Source: Bartonella harrusi
GTDB taxonomy: Bacteria; Pseudomonadota; Alphaproteobacteria; Rhizobiales; Rhizobiaceae
Assembly (NCBI RefSeq): GCF_024297065.1
Contig: NZ_CP101114.1
Coordinates: forward strand, 1,054,001-1,118,000
DNA: 64,000 nt
Reading direction: 5' to 3'
Shown: positions 25,154-34,356 of the stretch, piece by piece
Numbering within the stretch: position 1 is the first letter of the stretch
How the letters are laid out: each line of letters begins with the position of its first letter
Notes under the pieces: model-generated
What the model was told of the DNA's origin: nothing
Database searches by the model: none
What the model saw: the letters and a program-made list of their open reading frames with translations, nothing else
Translations under genes and position numbers: made by a program

Positions 25154-25697
25154 TTTATTGCCGCAAGCTTGTGATCAGATTATTGCTGCGGCTGCTGAGG
25201 CTTTAAATGGGCGTGAGAAAACACAAATGGCTATTTATAGTGATTTTAAAGCGGCTTTAAAGGCTTTGCAAAAGGAAACGGGATTAAGTTTTTCGATCCC
25301 TTCTTTTTCCAGTTTTAATCGTTATTCTTTGCGTTTGGCTGTGATGTCACGGCGCCTAGAACAGACAAGGGAAATAGCGGCCAGTCTCTCGCAGCGCTTT
25401 GATGCTAAAGCTTGTGACAATATTACGCTGTTGACGGCAGCGGCGATTAAAGAGCTTATTTTTTCCACATTAAGCAGTGGGAAAAACCTTTCACCAAAAG
25501 CGGCACAAGAGTTGGCAAATGCGCTAAAGGGTGTGTTGGCTGCGGAACATTTGTCGACCACTAGGCGGCAAAAGCTTGAGAAAGATTTTGCTAGCCAAGC
25601 AAGCAAAGCGGTTGACGCGGCAGCGGCAGCGGCGGGACTTTCCAAGGAGACAGCGCGTGCCATTCGTGCGCAAGTGTTGGGGATAAAACATGGCTGA
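25116..25697 (+). CDS. Terminase small subunit (DUF3486, Mu gp27 family)
   Basis: 193-residue protein of the DUF3486 family, in Mu the small terminase that recognises the pac site and hands DNA to the large subunit. N-terminus GRGRLTAIDLLP matches the family start, followed by IYSDFKAALKALQKETGLSFSIPSFSSFNRYSLRLA and a long Ala-rich helical end. ATG 25116 starts within the previous gene; its end overlaps terminase large by 8 bp. Confidence 0.87.
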   Translation: MRKVGRGRLTAIDLLPQACDQIIAAAAEALNGREKTQMAIYSDFKAALKALQKETGLSFSIPSFSSFNRYSLRLAVMSRRLEQTREIAASLSQRFDAKACDNITLLTAAAIKELIFSTLSSGKNLSPKAAQELANALKGVLAAEHLSTTRRQKLEKDFASQASKAVDAAAAAAGLSKETARAIRAQVLGIKHG

Positions 25698-27312
25698 AGA
25701 GTGCTCTTTTATAGACAATCATGCTGATCATCAAAGCGGTTGTGATGTTTGGAAGGCAAGTGTTTTTCCAAAAGAGCAAGATCCTTTAGCGGATGGTGTT
25801 TTGATGGCACATCAACGGGCATGGATTGAAGATAAATCACCGTTAAAACTGGTTGAAAAGGGGCGGCGCACCGGCATTACTTTTGCTGAAGCTTTAGATG
25901 ATACACTGATTGCTGCAGCTAAGCGAGAAGCTGGTGGTGATAATGTTTTTTACATTGGCGATAGCAAAGAAAAGGGACGGGAATTTATTGGCTATGTGAG
26001 CAATTTTGCAAGGGCTATTACCAGCAATAGTGGCGATGTGGAGGAATTTTTATTTTCTGATCAAAAGGCGGATGGCTCGACAAAATATATTTCTGCTTAC
26101 CGTGTGCGTTTTGCTTCTGGTTTTCGCATTGAAGCGCTTTCGAGCCGCCCTGAAAATATTCGCGGGTTGCAGGGGATTGTGGTGATTGATGAGGCGGCTT
26201 TTCATCAAGATGTGCGGGCTGTTTTAGATGCGGTTAATGCTTTGTTGATTTGGGGTGGTAAGATCCGTGTGATTTCCACGCATAATGGCGTGTTAAACCC
26301 TTTCAATGAATTGATCCGTGAGGCAAGGGTGGGCAAGGTTCCTTTTTCGCTGCATTGCTACCCCTTTGTTGAGGCGGTTAAAAATGGCTTGTTTAAACGG
26401 GTCTGTGCCATGAAGGGGGAGGTGTGGAGTGCAAGGGCGGAGCAACAATGGGAGCAGCAGATTCGTGCGTCTTATGGGGTGCGTTTTTCTGCGATGCGGC
26501 AAGAATTGGATGCTATCCCCGCCGATCAAGAAGGGGCCGCTTTAACGCGCTTACAGATTGAAAATTGTTGTGCGCCTGATATTGCGGTGCTGCGTTTTGC
26601 TTGTGTGGATGCTTTTAAAAATCAATCGGATTATCAACGAACAGTTGCGGCACTTAACTGGTGTGATGGGCACTTAAAGCCCCTTCATGCTGTGCTTGAT
26701 CGGCGGCGTCAACATGTTTTTGGTGTTGATTTTGCCAGATCTGGCGATGCAACCTCGATTGTGGTTTTAGAAATTGGGCAAGATTTGGTGCGACGTGTAC
26801 GGTTTATGGTGGAGTTGCGCAATACACCCTTTGATCAACAAAGAGAGATTTTATTTTATGTGGTGAGTGGTTTGCCGCGTTTGTTGGGAGGCGCTTTGGA
26901 TGCACGGGGCAATGGGGCTTATTTAGCAGAAAAAGCGGCACAACGTTATGGTGCTTGTGTCAAGGAAGTGCAATTATCGCAAAGTTGGTATGGCAAAGAA
27001 ATGCCTGCTTACTTAGAAGCTTTTGGGGATGGCTCCATTGTTTTGCCGCGCGATTGTGATATCGTTGCTGATCATCAAGCCCTTTCTTATGTGAATGGCA
27101 TTGTGAAAATTCCAGACAATCATCGTTTTAAAGGCAGTGATGGTTTTATGCGCCATGGTGATAGCGCTATTGCTTGTGCTTTGGCTTATTTTGCTAGCCG
27201 TCAAACCCCTGAGATTTACGACTATATGCCTGTTCGTGCTGTTGATGGTTTTGAGGAAAGTCCGCTTTTTTCAACCCCCTTTTTTTCAACAATGCGGTCA
27301 AAGATTTATTGA
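25690..27312 (+). CDS. Terminase large subunit (Mu gp28 type)
   Basis: 540-residue packaging motor. ATPase elements are the atypical Walker A KGRRTGIT (about 57-64) and Walker B IVVIDE (about 163-168), with DEAAFHQD. The C-terminal nuclease domain starts at HVFGVDFARSGDATSIVVLE, whose acidic residues fit an RNase H-like active site. The product would cut phage DNA from the integrated copy and pump it into the prohead by headful. ATG 25690 overlaps the small terminase; portal follows after 13 bp. Confidence 0.93.
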   Translation: MAEECSFIDNHADHQSGCDVWKASVFPKEQDPLADGVLMAHQRAWIEDKSPLKLVEKGRRTGITFAEALDDTLIAAAKREAGGDNVFYIGDSKEKGREFIGYVSNFARAITSNSGDVEEFLFSDQKADGSTKYISAYRVRFASGFRIEALSSRPENIRGLQGIVVIDEAAFHQDVRAVLDAVNALLIWGGKIRVISTHNGVLNPFNELIREARVGKVPFSLHCYPFVEAVKNGLFKRVCAMKGEVWSARAEQQWEQQIRASYGVRFSAMRQELDAIPADQEGAALTRLQIENCCAPDIAVLRFACVDAFKNQSDYQRTVAALNWCDGHLKPLHAVLDRRRQHVFGVDFARSGDATSIVVLEIGQDLVRRVRFMVELRNTPFDQQREILFYVVSGLPRLLGGALDARGNGAYLAEKAAQRYGACVKEVQLSQSWYGKEMPAYLEAFGDGSIVLPRDCDIVADHQALSYVNGIVKIPDNHRFKGSDGFMRHGDSAIACALAYFASRQTPEIYDYMPVRAVDGFEESPLFSTPFFSTMRSKIY

Positions 27313-27325
27313 GGGAATTTATGAA

Positions 27326-28930
27326 ATGGTAAAACTTGTCGACCAATGGGGTAAGGCGCTTAAAGTCAAAGGATTGGAGCGGGAAGTTGCGGCACCAACG
27401 ATTGGTGGTGTGCGTGATGTTTGGTCACAGACCCTTGTCAGTGGTCTTACGCCCTTGCAACTTGCCGATATTTTGCAACAAGCAGCGCAAGGCACTCCAG
27501 AACAATTTTTCCAGCTTTCTGATGAAATGGAAGAGCGTGATTTGCATTATCGTGCTGTGCTTGGCATGCGTAAAAATGCACTCACGGGGGTGGAGCCTGG
27601 AGTGATTGCCGCAAGTGAGAGTGCTTTGGACAAAAAGATTGCCGATGCTGTACGGGAAGTGATTAGTGCGCCTACCTTTGTTGATGATTATGTGACGGAT
27701 TTATTAGATGCTTTGGGCAAGGGTTATGCGGTTGTTGAAACCTTGTGGGACAAAACTGCTACAGCATGGTGGCCTGTTGCGTGGAAATGGCGTGATCAGC
27801 GGTTTTTCCAATTGGATAGACGGGATGGTTTTCATTTGCGCTTAAAAGAAGAAGATGGCTCGCAAGATGGTAGCGAATTGCCTGCTTATAAATTTTCCAT
27901 TCATCGACCAAAGCTTAAAAGCGGTTTGCCAATCCGGACAGGGCTTGCGAGGCTTGCGGCTTGGGCTTTCCTTTTTAAGTCTTATACCTTAAAGGATTGG
28001 ATGGCTTTTTTAGAAATTTACGGCATGCCGTTGCGTTTGGGAAAATATGGAGCGAGCTCTTCCCATGAGGAGCGACGGGTGCTTATTCAGGCTGTGCGTG
28101 ATTTATCCAGTGATGCGGCGGCGATCATTCCTAAAGAAATGGAGATTGAATTTATTGAAGCAGCGGGGGGCAGTGGCAATGCTGTTTTTGCCGCGAAAGC
28201 GGAATATTTAGATCGGCAGATTTCTAAGGGTGTTTTAGGGCAAACCATGACAACGGATGATGGTTCGTCCTTTTCGCAAGCGCGTATTCATGAAAATGTC
28301 CGCCATGATATTGCTAGAGCTGATGCACGCCAATTGGCTTTGACTGCTAATCGTGATTTGATTGTGCCGTTTGTTGATATTAATTTCGGTCGTCAAGAGC
28401 GCTACCCGCTTGTCTATTGGCCAATCTCTGAAAATGAAGATATTAAGGCTTTGAGTGATGCACTAGCAAAATTGGTGCCTTTGGGGTTGCATGTTGGTGC
28501 GCAAGAAGTGCGCAATAAGATTGGTTTTTCGCAACCAACAAAAGAGGAAGATATTTTAAAGGCTCCTGATCATGTTATCGGTGATGAGGCAAGACAAGAG
28601 GGCGGAGAGAAAAGCAAAAGGGCTGATGTTTGTGCCGATTGTGGGGGGTCTTTTGATGTTTCTCTAACAAGAGAGCACAAGGGTGGAGGAGAGCAGGGGG
28701 GAGATCATCATGATGAATTGGACCAGCTTTCTGAAGAAGCTTTAAGGGACTGGGAAGAGGATTTAGAACCCCTTTTAAAGCCCTTTAAAAAGCTTGTTGA
28801 ACAAGCAAAAAGTTATGAGGATATCCTTAAAGGTTTAGATGAATTGCTGGGTGAAATGGATCATCATGCGTTAGCAGCGCGCTTGGCAAAGGTGCAAATG
28901 ATTGCACGAGGGCTTGGGCATCATGGATGA
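27326..28930 (+). CDS. Portal protein (DUF935, Mu gp29 family)
   Basis: 534-residue portal of the DUF935 family forming the ring at the capsid vertex through which DNA passes. Recognisable stretches are GLTPLQLADILQQAAQGTPEQFFQLSDEMEERDLHYRAVLGMRKNAL near the start and the wing region KSYTLKDWMAFLEIYGMPLRLGKYG. A Cys pair (CADCGGSF) near residue 435 sits in a variable region and could bind a metal. I chose ATG 27326 with GAGGGA upstream; the frame is open back to 27137 inside the terminase gene. Confidence 0.93.
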   Translation: MVKLVDQWGKALKVKGLEREVAAPTIGGVRDVWSQTLVSGLTPLQLADILQQAAQGTPEQFFQLSDEMEERDLHYRAVLGMRKNALTGVEPGVIAASESALDKKIADAVREVISAPTFVDDYVTDLLDALGKGYAVVETLWDKTATAWWPVAWKWRDQRFFQLDRRDGFHLRLKEEDGSQDGSELPAYKFSIHRPKLKSGLPIRTGLARLAAWAFLFKSYTLKDWMAFLEIYGMPLRLGKYGASSSHEERRVLIQAVRDLSSDAAAIIPKEMEIEFIEAAGGSGNAVFAAKAEYLDRQISKGVLGQTMTTDDGSSFSQARIHENVRHDIARADARQLALTANRDLIVPFVDINFGRQERYPLVYWPISENEDIKALSDALAKLVPLGLHVGAQEVRNKIGFSQPTKEEDILKAPDHVIGDEARQEGGEKSKRADVCADCGGSFDVSLTREHKGGGEQGGDHHDELDQLSEEALRDWEEDLEPLLKPFKKLVEQAKSYEDILKGLDELLGEMDHHALAARLAKVQMIARGLGHHG

Positions 28931-30128
28931 GGAACTTTTTAAAACAGCTCCCAAAGAGGTCACGCGTTATTTTGCCGCCAAGGCTGTTGTTCCAAGTTTT
29001 GATTGGCGTGATATAGCGCCGGAGGAACATGCTTTTTCCTTTACGGTGGCAAAATCGGTTGGCTATGATATTTTGGATGATTTTAAGCGAGCGGTTGGGG
29101 AGGCGATAAAAAATCGGCTTCCCTTTCAGGATTTTCAAAAAAATCTGATGCCGCTTTTACAGGAAAAAGGCTGGTGGGGGAGGAAGAGTGTCCTTGATCC
29201 ACAAAGCGGTGAGAAGAGCGTTGTGGAGTTGGGGAGCCCACGGCGTTTAGAAACGGTCTATTGGGCTAATACCATGAGTGCGCATGCGGCAGGTGAGTGG
29301 GAGCGTACGCAAAATAATAAAGAGTTTTTGCCTTATCTGACCTATGCTTTGTCCAGTTCAGAGCACAAACGGTTAGAACATGAAAGTTGGGTAGGATTTA
29401 CAGCACCGGTTGATGACCCGGTTTGGGATTGGCTTTATCCGCCCAATGGTTGGCGGTGTAAATGCAGTGTGCGACAGGTAAGCCGTTATGAAGCAGAAAA
29501 TTTAGGCTATGAAGAGGATGCAGCCCCATTCCAAGTGGAACAGAAGGTTTGGCACAATAAACGGACAGGGAAAGTTGAAAAGATCCCAAAAGGAATTGAT
29601 CCTGGTTGGAACTCTAACCCTGGAAAACATCGGGCGCAAAACTTAAGCCGTTTCTTGAGTGATAAAATTTTTGGGATGCCGGAAGAGCGCAAGCGCATTG
29701 CCATTGAAGATATTGTTGGTTCGCCGCTTTTGCAAGCAATGTTTGAAGAGCGTTTGCCGCGTGGATTTCTTCCCATTGCCCCGATGACACGTAAGGTGTG
29801 TGAGGTTTTTGCAACGGACAGTTCCTTTGTCCGCCTCTCTTCGGACAGTGTGAAGCATATTTTGTTGGAGCATCAAGCCCGTGATCTGACTTTGGATGAT
29901 TTTCGTGGTGCTATTCAAACCCTCATCCGCCCCCATGGTATCATCAGGCGAAAAGATGTACCAAGCATTCTGTTTTTTGGTGAAGGTGCTGGGGCATGGT
30001 GGCGTTTGGCAGTTAAATTTGTGGCAAGCAAACAAGAATGGTGGCTTATTTCTATGCATAAAAAGAGCTTTAGAGAAATTCAACGTTTATTAAATGCGGC
30101 CGAAGAAAAGGGCGAGAGATTGTTGTAG
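28923..30128 (+). CDS. MuF-type head morphogenesis protein with possible C-terminal nuclease domain
   Basis: 401-residue minor head protein. The N-terminal part has the MuF pattern (VYWANTMSAHAAGEWERTQ, then DPVWDWLYPPNGWRCKCSVRQVS), in which the C.C stretch is conserved. The C-terminal roughly 110 residues (VRLSSDSVKHILLEHQARDLTLDDF, later SILFFGEGAGAWWRLAVKF and WWLISMHKKSFREIQ) resemble the small nuclease-like domains (barnase/EndoU/colicin E5/RelE group) often fused to MuF proteins. That would be an injected effector, and it is inferred from pattern only. ATG 28923 overlaps the portal end by 8 bp. Confidence 0.87.
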   Translation: MDEELFKTAPKEVTRYFAAKAVVPSFDWRDIAPEEHAFSFTVAKSVGYDILDDFKRAVGEAIKNRLPFQDFQKNLMPLLQEKGWWGRKSVLDPQSGEKSVVELGSPRRLETVYWANTMSAHAAGEWERTQNNKEFLPYLTYALSSSEHKRLEHESWVGFTAPVDDPVWDWLYPPNGWRCKCSVRQVSRYEAENLGYEEDAAPFQVEQKVWHNKRTGKVEKIPKGIDPGWNSNPGKHRAQNLSRFLSDKIFGMPEERKRIAIEDIVGSPLLQAMFEERLPRGFLPIAPMTRKVCEVFATDSSFVRLSSDSVKHILLEHQARDLTLDDFRGAIQTLIRPHGIIRRKDVPSILFFGEGAGAWWRLAVKFVASKQEWWLISMHKKSFREIQRLLNAAEEKGERLL

Positions 30129-30439
30129 GGAAAATAAGAAGACGTGGAGGGCGGTCAACTCCTCGCAGATCCGGTAAAACCGTCCTGGTATAACTGGCTC
30201 ACGCCTTCTACTCAAAAGTATAGTCTTTTTAAGCAGAAAAGCAATCTTTAAAAAAACGGCTTGAGAGAGGCTTGTTGGTATAAGACGATAATTTGTACCT
30301 TAAAACTTATAACGGCGCTCTATCGCCTTTGAAGTGCCTTTGAAAACGATTTTATAAGAGGGTTTGGAAGAGACTTTTCTCTCATCAGGGAGAAGTGGGG
30401 AAAAGGGCGCTTTTAAAGTGCTTTTTAAAATACGCTCTT
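30129..30439. other. Intergenic region between MuF and late site B, possibly structured
   Basis: No supported gene. Near 30138-30212 the stretches AGAAGACGTG and CACGCCTTCT could pair around smaller stems such as GAGG/CCTC, so a folded RNA element is possible. CTTTGAA-like repeats occur near 30330-30350. Confidence 0.35.
30407..30426 (+). terminator. Possible terminator between late blocks 1 and 2
   Basis: GCGCTT / AAGTGC stem (one G-T pair) with a three-base loop, followed by TTTTT, located 14 bp before late site B. The short stem makes it weak. Confidence 0.4.
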
Positions 30440-30462
30440 TTGACTGACAGTGTCAGACTTAT
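30440..30462 (+). promoter_or_regulatory. Late-operon activator site B
   Basis: TTGACTGACAGTGTCAG then ACTTAT, identical to site A over 23 bases. It precedes the protease/scaffold gene by 57 bp, as Mu PI precedes gene I. Confidence 0.87.
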
Positions 30463-30518
30463 AGCGTGGATGGGTTTCGTGCATTCTATTGCCAATGACA
30501 ACTGTAAAGCAATAGGCA

Positions 30519-31589
30519 ATGATGGAACAGGAATTTCACGAAGATCAAGAGGATAGGCATGCCGGGACATTTCATGATGGGGCAGTTCATACCGCATTGA
30601 TTGATCTTTGCCCAGAGGTTTTGTGCCAAGATAATCTATGTGAAGACAATTTATGTGAAAACATGACAGGCAACCAAGCGCCTGAATGGGTAGAGATTTT
30701 ACCCAAAGCGCCCAATGTGAAGGCACGTGATGGGCGAGAATGGCATTATAATCCGCAAAGAATTTTAAAAGCTTTTGAGGAAAATAAAGGACCGCTTGTG
30801 ATTGATTATGAGCATGGGCAACATCACCGTGCACAAAAAGGTTTAGAAGCACCGGCTAGTGGTTGGATTGAAGAATTAATAGAGCGGGATGGTGCGATTT
30901 GGGGACGGGTTAAGTGGACTGAGGTGGCAGCCAGAAAAATTATTGCCCGTGAATATCGCTATCTTTCGCCTGAGTTTCGCCATTCTAAGAAAGGTGAAAT
31001 TTTGCAGTTAGCTGGTGCTGGTTTGGTCAATCGTCCAGCCCTTGTCATGACGGCTTTAAGCAGTCAACAGCCTTTAGCCCCCCCTTTAACAACTGATGTG
31101 GAGAAAGATATGGATTTGACAGCCATTGCTAGCGCACTCTCGCTTTCAAAAGATGTACGGCTTGATGAAATTTTAGCCGCTGTTGCGGCACGCGAAAAGG
31201 AACGTGTGGAATTGAATGCCCAATTAACAGAGGCACGCAATCAATTGGCCCTTTTACAGGCAGAGCAAAAAAATGATGCGATTGAGAGGCTTTTAGATAA
31301 AGCTATTGAAGAGGGCAAAATTTTGCCAGCTGCGCGTGAGGAATATCGGGCACTGTGTAGCCTTGAAGGGGGCATGGAGCATTTTAGAAGTTTGGTTGAG
31401 AAGTTGCCCACTCTTGCTTCAAAAAGTCCTTTAGAGCGCTCTTTTTTGAGACAAGAACAAAATCTTGCACCAGAAGATCTTGCTGTTGCGGCACGCCATT
31501 ATCAACAAGAACAAGCGCAAAAAGGGCATTTTATCACCATTAGCCAAGCGGTTGATCATATTTGCGAACAAAAGGAGCGCTCGTTATGA
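30519..31589 (+). CDS. Prohead protease/scaffold (Mu gpI-like)
   Basis: 356-residue protein combining a maturation protease and a scaffold. The first about 200 residues carry the Mu I protease signature (GPLVIDYEHGQHHRAQKGLEAPASGWI, then EYRYLSPEFRH), with His and Ser as likely catalytic residues. The second part is a helical, charged scaffold (ILAAVAAREKERVELNAQLTEARNQLALLQAEQK). In Mu the scaffold is also made separately from an internal start; an ATG near 31111 (KDMDLTAIA) could serve that role here. It is the first gene behind activator site B. Confidence 0.9.
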   Translation: MMEQEFHEDQEDRHAGTFHDGAVHTALIDLCPEVLCQDNLCEDNLCENMTGNQAPEWVEILPKAPNVKARDGREWHYNPQRILKAFEENKGPLVIDYEHGQHHRAQKGLEAPASGWIEELIERDGAIWGRVKWTEVAARKIIAREYRYLSPEFRHSKKGEILQLAGAGLVNRPALVMTALSSQQPLAPPLTTDVEKDMDLTAIASALSLSKDVRLDEILAAVAAREKERVELNAQLTEARNQLALLQAEQKNDAIERLLDKAIEEGKILPAAREEYRALCSLEGGMEHFRSLVEKLPTLASKSPLERSFLRQEQNLAPEDLAVAARHYQQEQAQKGHFITISQAVDHICEQKERSL

Positions 31590-31927
31590 GTACAATGATT
31601 TTGATTAAATCTTTTCGCGCCGGTGATGAGATTTCGCCTTATTGCATTGTTGCGGCACGCGGTGATGGTTGTGTGGTCACCGCTTCTGGTAAAACAGATA
31701 AATTATTAGGGACTGCAGGGTCTTTAAGCGCAAAGGCTGGTGAGATGGTTGATATTGGCCAATGTGGTTGGGGCGAAGTGGTTTGTGGAGGCAATGTTTC
31801 CTTTGGTGATTTTTTGACCTCCGATGCTAAGGGGCGCGCCATAAAGGCTGAAGGAACAGATCGCACGATTGGGCTTGCCATGAGTGATGGTTCTGCTGGT
31901 GATGTTATTTCTTTTAAAATAAATTAG
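31586..31927 (+). CDS. Capsid decoration protein (DUF2190-like)
   Basis: 113-residue, beta-rich protein (LIKSFRAGDEISPYCIVAARGDGCVVTASGKTDKLLGTAGSL, GDFLTSDAKGRAIKA, TIGLAMSDGSAGDVISFKI), matching the DUF2190 pattern of small head decoration/cement proteins. Position between protease and capsid agrees. ATG 31586 has AAAGGAGC at the correct distance and overlaps the end of the protease gene. Confidence 0.8.
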   Translation: MSTMILIKSFRAGDEISPYCIVAARGDGCVVTASGKTDKLLGTAGSLSAKAGEMVDIGQCGWGEVVCGGNVSFGDFLTSDAKGRAIKAEGTDRTIGLAMSDGSAGDVISFKIN

Positions 31928-31939
31928 TCGAGGCTTAAA

Positions 31940-32905
31940 ATGAACAGACCTTTTCCCATTGATCCAACACTTACCGCTATTGCTATTGGTTATCGCAATC
32001 CAGCAGGTTCTCTTATTGGCGACAAAGTTTTGCCCCGTGTTTCTGTTTTAAGCGAGGTGTTTAAATATAGTGAATTTCCCTTAGCGGAAAATTTTACCGT
32101 TCCTGAACTTGAGGTCGGCCGTAAAGGACGCCCGAATGTGATAGAATTTTCGGCCTTTGAACGGGAAGCCAGTGTCAAAGATTATGGGCTTGATGATCTC
32201 ATTCCCAATTCGGATATTGAAGCAGCGGCAAGGGCACGGGCAGAAAAACGCTCTCGTTATAATCCTGAAAAGACAGCTGTTGAGGGTCTTGCCAATTTGC
32301 TGGAATTGGGGCGTGAAGTGCGTGTTGCAGCCCTTGTGCAAGCGCGTGAAAATTATGCTCCAGAGCGGGTGATTGATCTTAAGGGTGAGAATAAGTTTAG
32401 CGATTACGACAAATCAGATCCTTATGCTACTTTAGATGAGGCGATGGATAAAAGCCTTGTCTATACGCCAAACACCATTGTTATGGGCAAAGTCGTTTGG
32501 TCAAAACTCAAACGCCATCCCAAAATCATCAAAGCTGTTAAAGGGGGTGGCACTGCGGATGGTTTTGTCACCAAAACGCAATTTGCCGATCTGATGGAAA
32601 TACACCCTGAGCGTTTACTCATTGGTGAATCGCAAGTGAATTTGGCACGCAAAGGGCGCGCAGCACAATTGGCGCGGGTTTGGGGCAATAAGATAGCACT
32701 GCTTTATATTGATCCTACCAAACAACAGGCGGATGGTTCGGTGATTAGTTGGGGCTTTAGCGCCCAATTGGGAGAGCGTTTGTCTGGGGTGATCTCTGAT
32801 CCAGATATCGGTTTATCGGGTGGTAAACGGGTGCGTGTGGGTGAACGGGTGTGTGAATTGGTGGCAGCCAAAGATGCTGGTGTTTTGCTGCAAGAGGTTG
32901 TCTGA
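31940..32905 (+). CDS. Major capsid protein
   Basis: 321-residue protein in the capsid position, between decoration protein and DUF1320. Elements typical of HK97-fold capsid proteins of this group are PTLTAIAIGYRNPAGSLIGDKVLPRVSV, a Glu/Lys-rich spine region (RARAEKRSRYNPEKTAVEGLANLLELGREVRVAALV) and LLYIDPTKQQADGSVISWGFSAQ. It does not look like the classic Mu gpT sequence, so the head may derive from another lineage of the Mu-like group. Confidence 0.85.
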   Translation: MNRPFPIDPTLTAIAIGYRNPAGSLIGDKVLPRVSVLSEVFKYSEFPLAENFTVPELEVGRKGRPNVIEFSAFEREASVKDYGLDDLIPNSDIEAAARARAEKRSRYNPEKTAVEGLANLLELGREVRVAALVQARENYAPERVIDLKGENKFSDYDKSDPYATLDEAMDKSLVYTPNTIVMGKVVWSKLKRHPKIIKAVKGGGTADGFVTKTQFADLMEIHPERLLIGESQVNLARKGRAAQLARVWGNKIALLYIDPTKQQADGSVISWGFSAQLGERLSGVISDPDIGLSGGKRVRVGERVCELVAAKDAGVLLQEVV

Positions 32906-32919
32906 GGAAAAGAGACTCG

Positions 32920-33342
32920 ATGGCTTATGCAAATAAAACCTTGATTGAAGAGCTCTGGGGTGACGATTTCTTGGATGATTTGTGCGGGATTAGCGAAAAT
33001 CCAGACAAAGCACTCTCTGATCAAGCAATTTTTCGTGCGCTAGAACAAGCAAGTGGTGAGATTGATGCCCATCTGTCTCATCGCTACTGCGTCCCGATTG
33101 CCGGACAGCCAACAGCGTTGGGCATGATTTGTGTCAATCTTGCTGTTTATAATTTAGCCATCCGTCATACGGCTCTTACCACCACCATTGAAGATCGTCA
33201 CAAACAGGCGATTGATCTTCTCAAACGCATTGCGGAGGGCAAAGCGGGTTTAGGCTTAGATGAACCAAAAATTATGAGTGAAGATGGGCCGGTGCGTGAT
33301 GGTGCTTTTTTTCACGCAAAACCACGTTTGATGGGGCGATAA
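32920..33342 (+). CDS. DUF1320 family head protein (Mu gp36-like)
   Basis: 140-residue protein of the DUF1320 family, head-completion or head-tail connector component. Typical are ALEQASGEIDAHLSHRYCVPIAGQP and NLAVYNLAIRHTALTTTIEDRHKQAIDLLKRIAEGKAGLGL. In Mu-like phages it follows the capsid gene, as here. Start ATG 32920, 14 bp after the capsid stop. Confidence 0.9.
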   Translation: MAYANKTLIEELWGDDFLDDLCGISENPDKALSDQAIFRALEQASGEIDAHLSHRYCVPIAGQPTALGMICVNLAVYNLAIRHTALTTTIEDRHKQAIDLLKRIAEGKAGLGLDEPKIMSEDGPVRDGAFFHAKPRLMGR

Positions 33343-33343
33343 A

Positions 33344-33838
33344 ATGAGCATTTCCACCCCTATTGAAATTAAAGAAATGGGGCTTGAAGCGGCTCTTTCT
33401 TTTTTGCAAAAAGGCGCTGATAGTTCGATGGGAACTTTAGCGCAAGGGGTGGGGCGTCTGTTGCAAGAGAGCACGAGGCGGCGGATTCAAAGTGAAAAAA
33501 CCTCTCCTCAAGGAGAGAAGTGGCAAAACAATTACGCCCGCACCTCCATTCTTTATGCGAGCGGAGCACTGTCACGCTCTATTGATATGGTGGCATCCCC
33601 AGAAAAGGTCATCATTGGCAGTGGTTTGGTTTATGCCCGTATTCACCAATTGGGTGGGGTTATCCGCCCTAAAAATGGCAGCACCCTTCGCTTTTTTCTT
33701 AACAGCAGCAAAGCACAGCGCTTTGTTTGTGTCCACCAAGTAACGATGCCAGCACGCCCTTATTTAGGGCTTTCAGAGCGCAATAAAGTGGAAATTGTCA
33801 AAGCAGCAGAGGATTGGTTGGAAAGGACCTTTTCATGA
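33344..33838 (+). CDS. Phage virion morphogenesis protein (tail completion, gpG/gpS-like)
   Basis: 164-residue protein with RRRIQSEKTSPQGEKWQNNYARTSILYASGALSRSIDMVASPEKVIIGSGLVYARIHQLGG and PARPYLGLSERNKVEIVKAAEDWL. This is the pattern of virion morphogenesis proteins (P2 gpS / Mu gpG family) that complete the tail-head junction. The start directly follows the DUF1320 stop. It ends in ATGA overlap with the next gene. Confidence 0.88.
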   Translation: MSISTPIEIKEMGLEAALSFLQKGADSSMGTLAQGVGRLLQESTRRRIQSEKTSPQGEKWQNNYARTSILYASGALSRSIDMVASPEKVIIGSGLVYARIHQLGGVIRPKNGSTLRFFLNSSKAQRFVCVHQVTMPARPYLGLSERNKVEIVKAAEDWLERTFS

Positions 33839-34356
33839 GTCAAATGATGAAGCAGATGGGGCGTATCAATGCGCTTCGTGAAGCGGTTATAAAGAGCCTT
33901 AAAAGCGCTTTGCCTGATGTGCGTGATTGCGAGAGCCAATTTGGGCGTTTTAATCTAGAAGAACTTGAAACCCAAATGCTGGTTGCACCAGCAATCCGTG
34001 TTGCGGTGTTAGAAAGCCGTTTGACTTCTGTCGCCAATGGGCAGCAGAGTGCAGATCTTCATTTGGGCGCTTTTATTGTCACCACAGGAAAAGAACGTGA
34101 TTATCACAGTTGGCTTTTGGCTGAAGCCATTGCGGTGCTTTGTCATAGCGGGCAATTGTGGGGGTTAACGCATTTGGGGGCACCCCGTGAAGTGCAGATT
34201 GAACCGGTTATCTCTGCGGCGATTAAGCAGCGCGGTGTGGCAATAAGCGTGGTTGAATGGCACCAAGATTTGTATCATTTGGGTCACGATATTTTTTGTG
34301 ATGATCGTAAGCAGCTTAAAAAGGGTTTAATCTGTTTGGAAGATGAGGGCGTGTGA
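33835..34356 (+). CDS. DUF1834 family tail protein (Mu gp37-like)
   Basis: 173-residue protein that fits the DUF1834 family of Mu-like phages by sequence (INALREAVIKSLKSALPDVRDCESQFGRFNLEELETQMLVAPAIRVAVLE, AEAIAVLCHSGQLWGL) and by its order between virion morphogenesis and baseplate V. It probably belongs to the tail terminator/connector. I chose ATG 33835 over the earlier frame opening at 33814. It ends in TGATG coupling to the next gene. Confidence 0.82.
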   Translation: MSQMMKQMGRINALREAVIKSLKSALPDVRDCESQFGRFNLEELETQMLVAPAIRVAVLESRLTSVANGQQSADLHLGAFIVTTGKERDYHSWLLAEAIAVLCHSGQLWGLTHLGAPREVQIEPVISAAIKQRGVAISVVEWHQDLYHLGHDIFCDDRKQLKKGLICLEDEGV

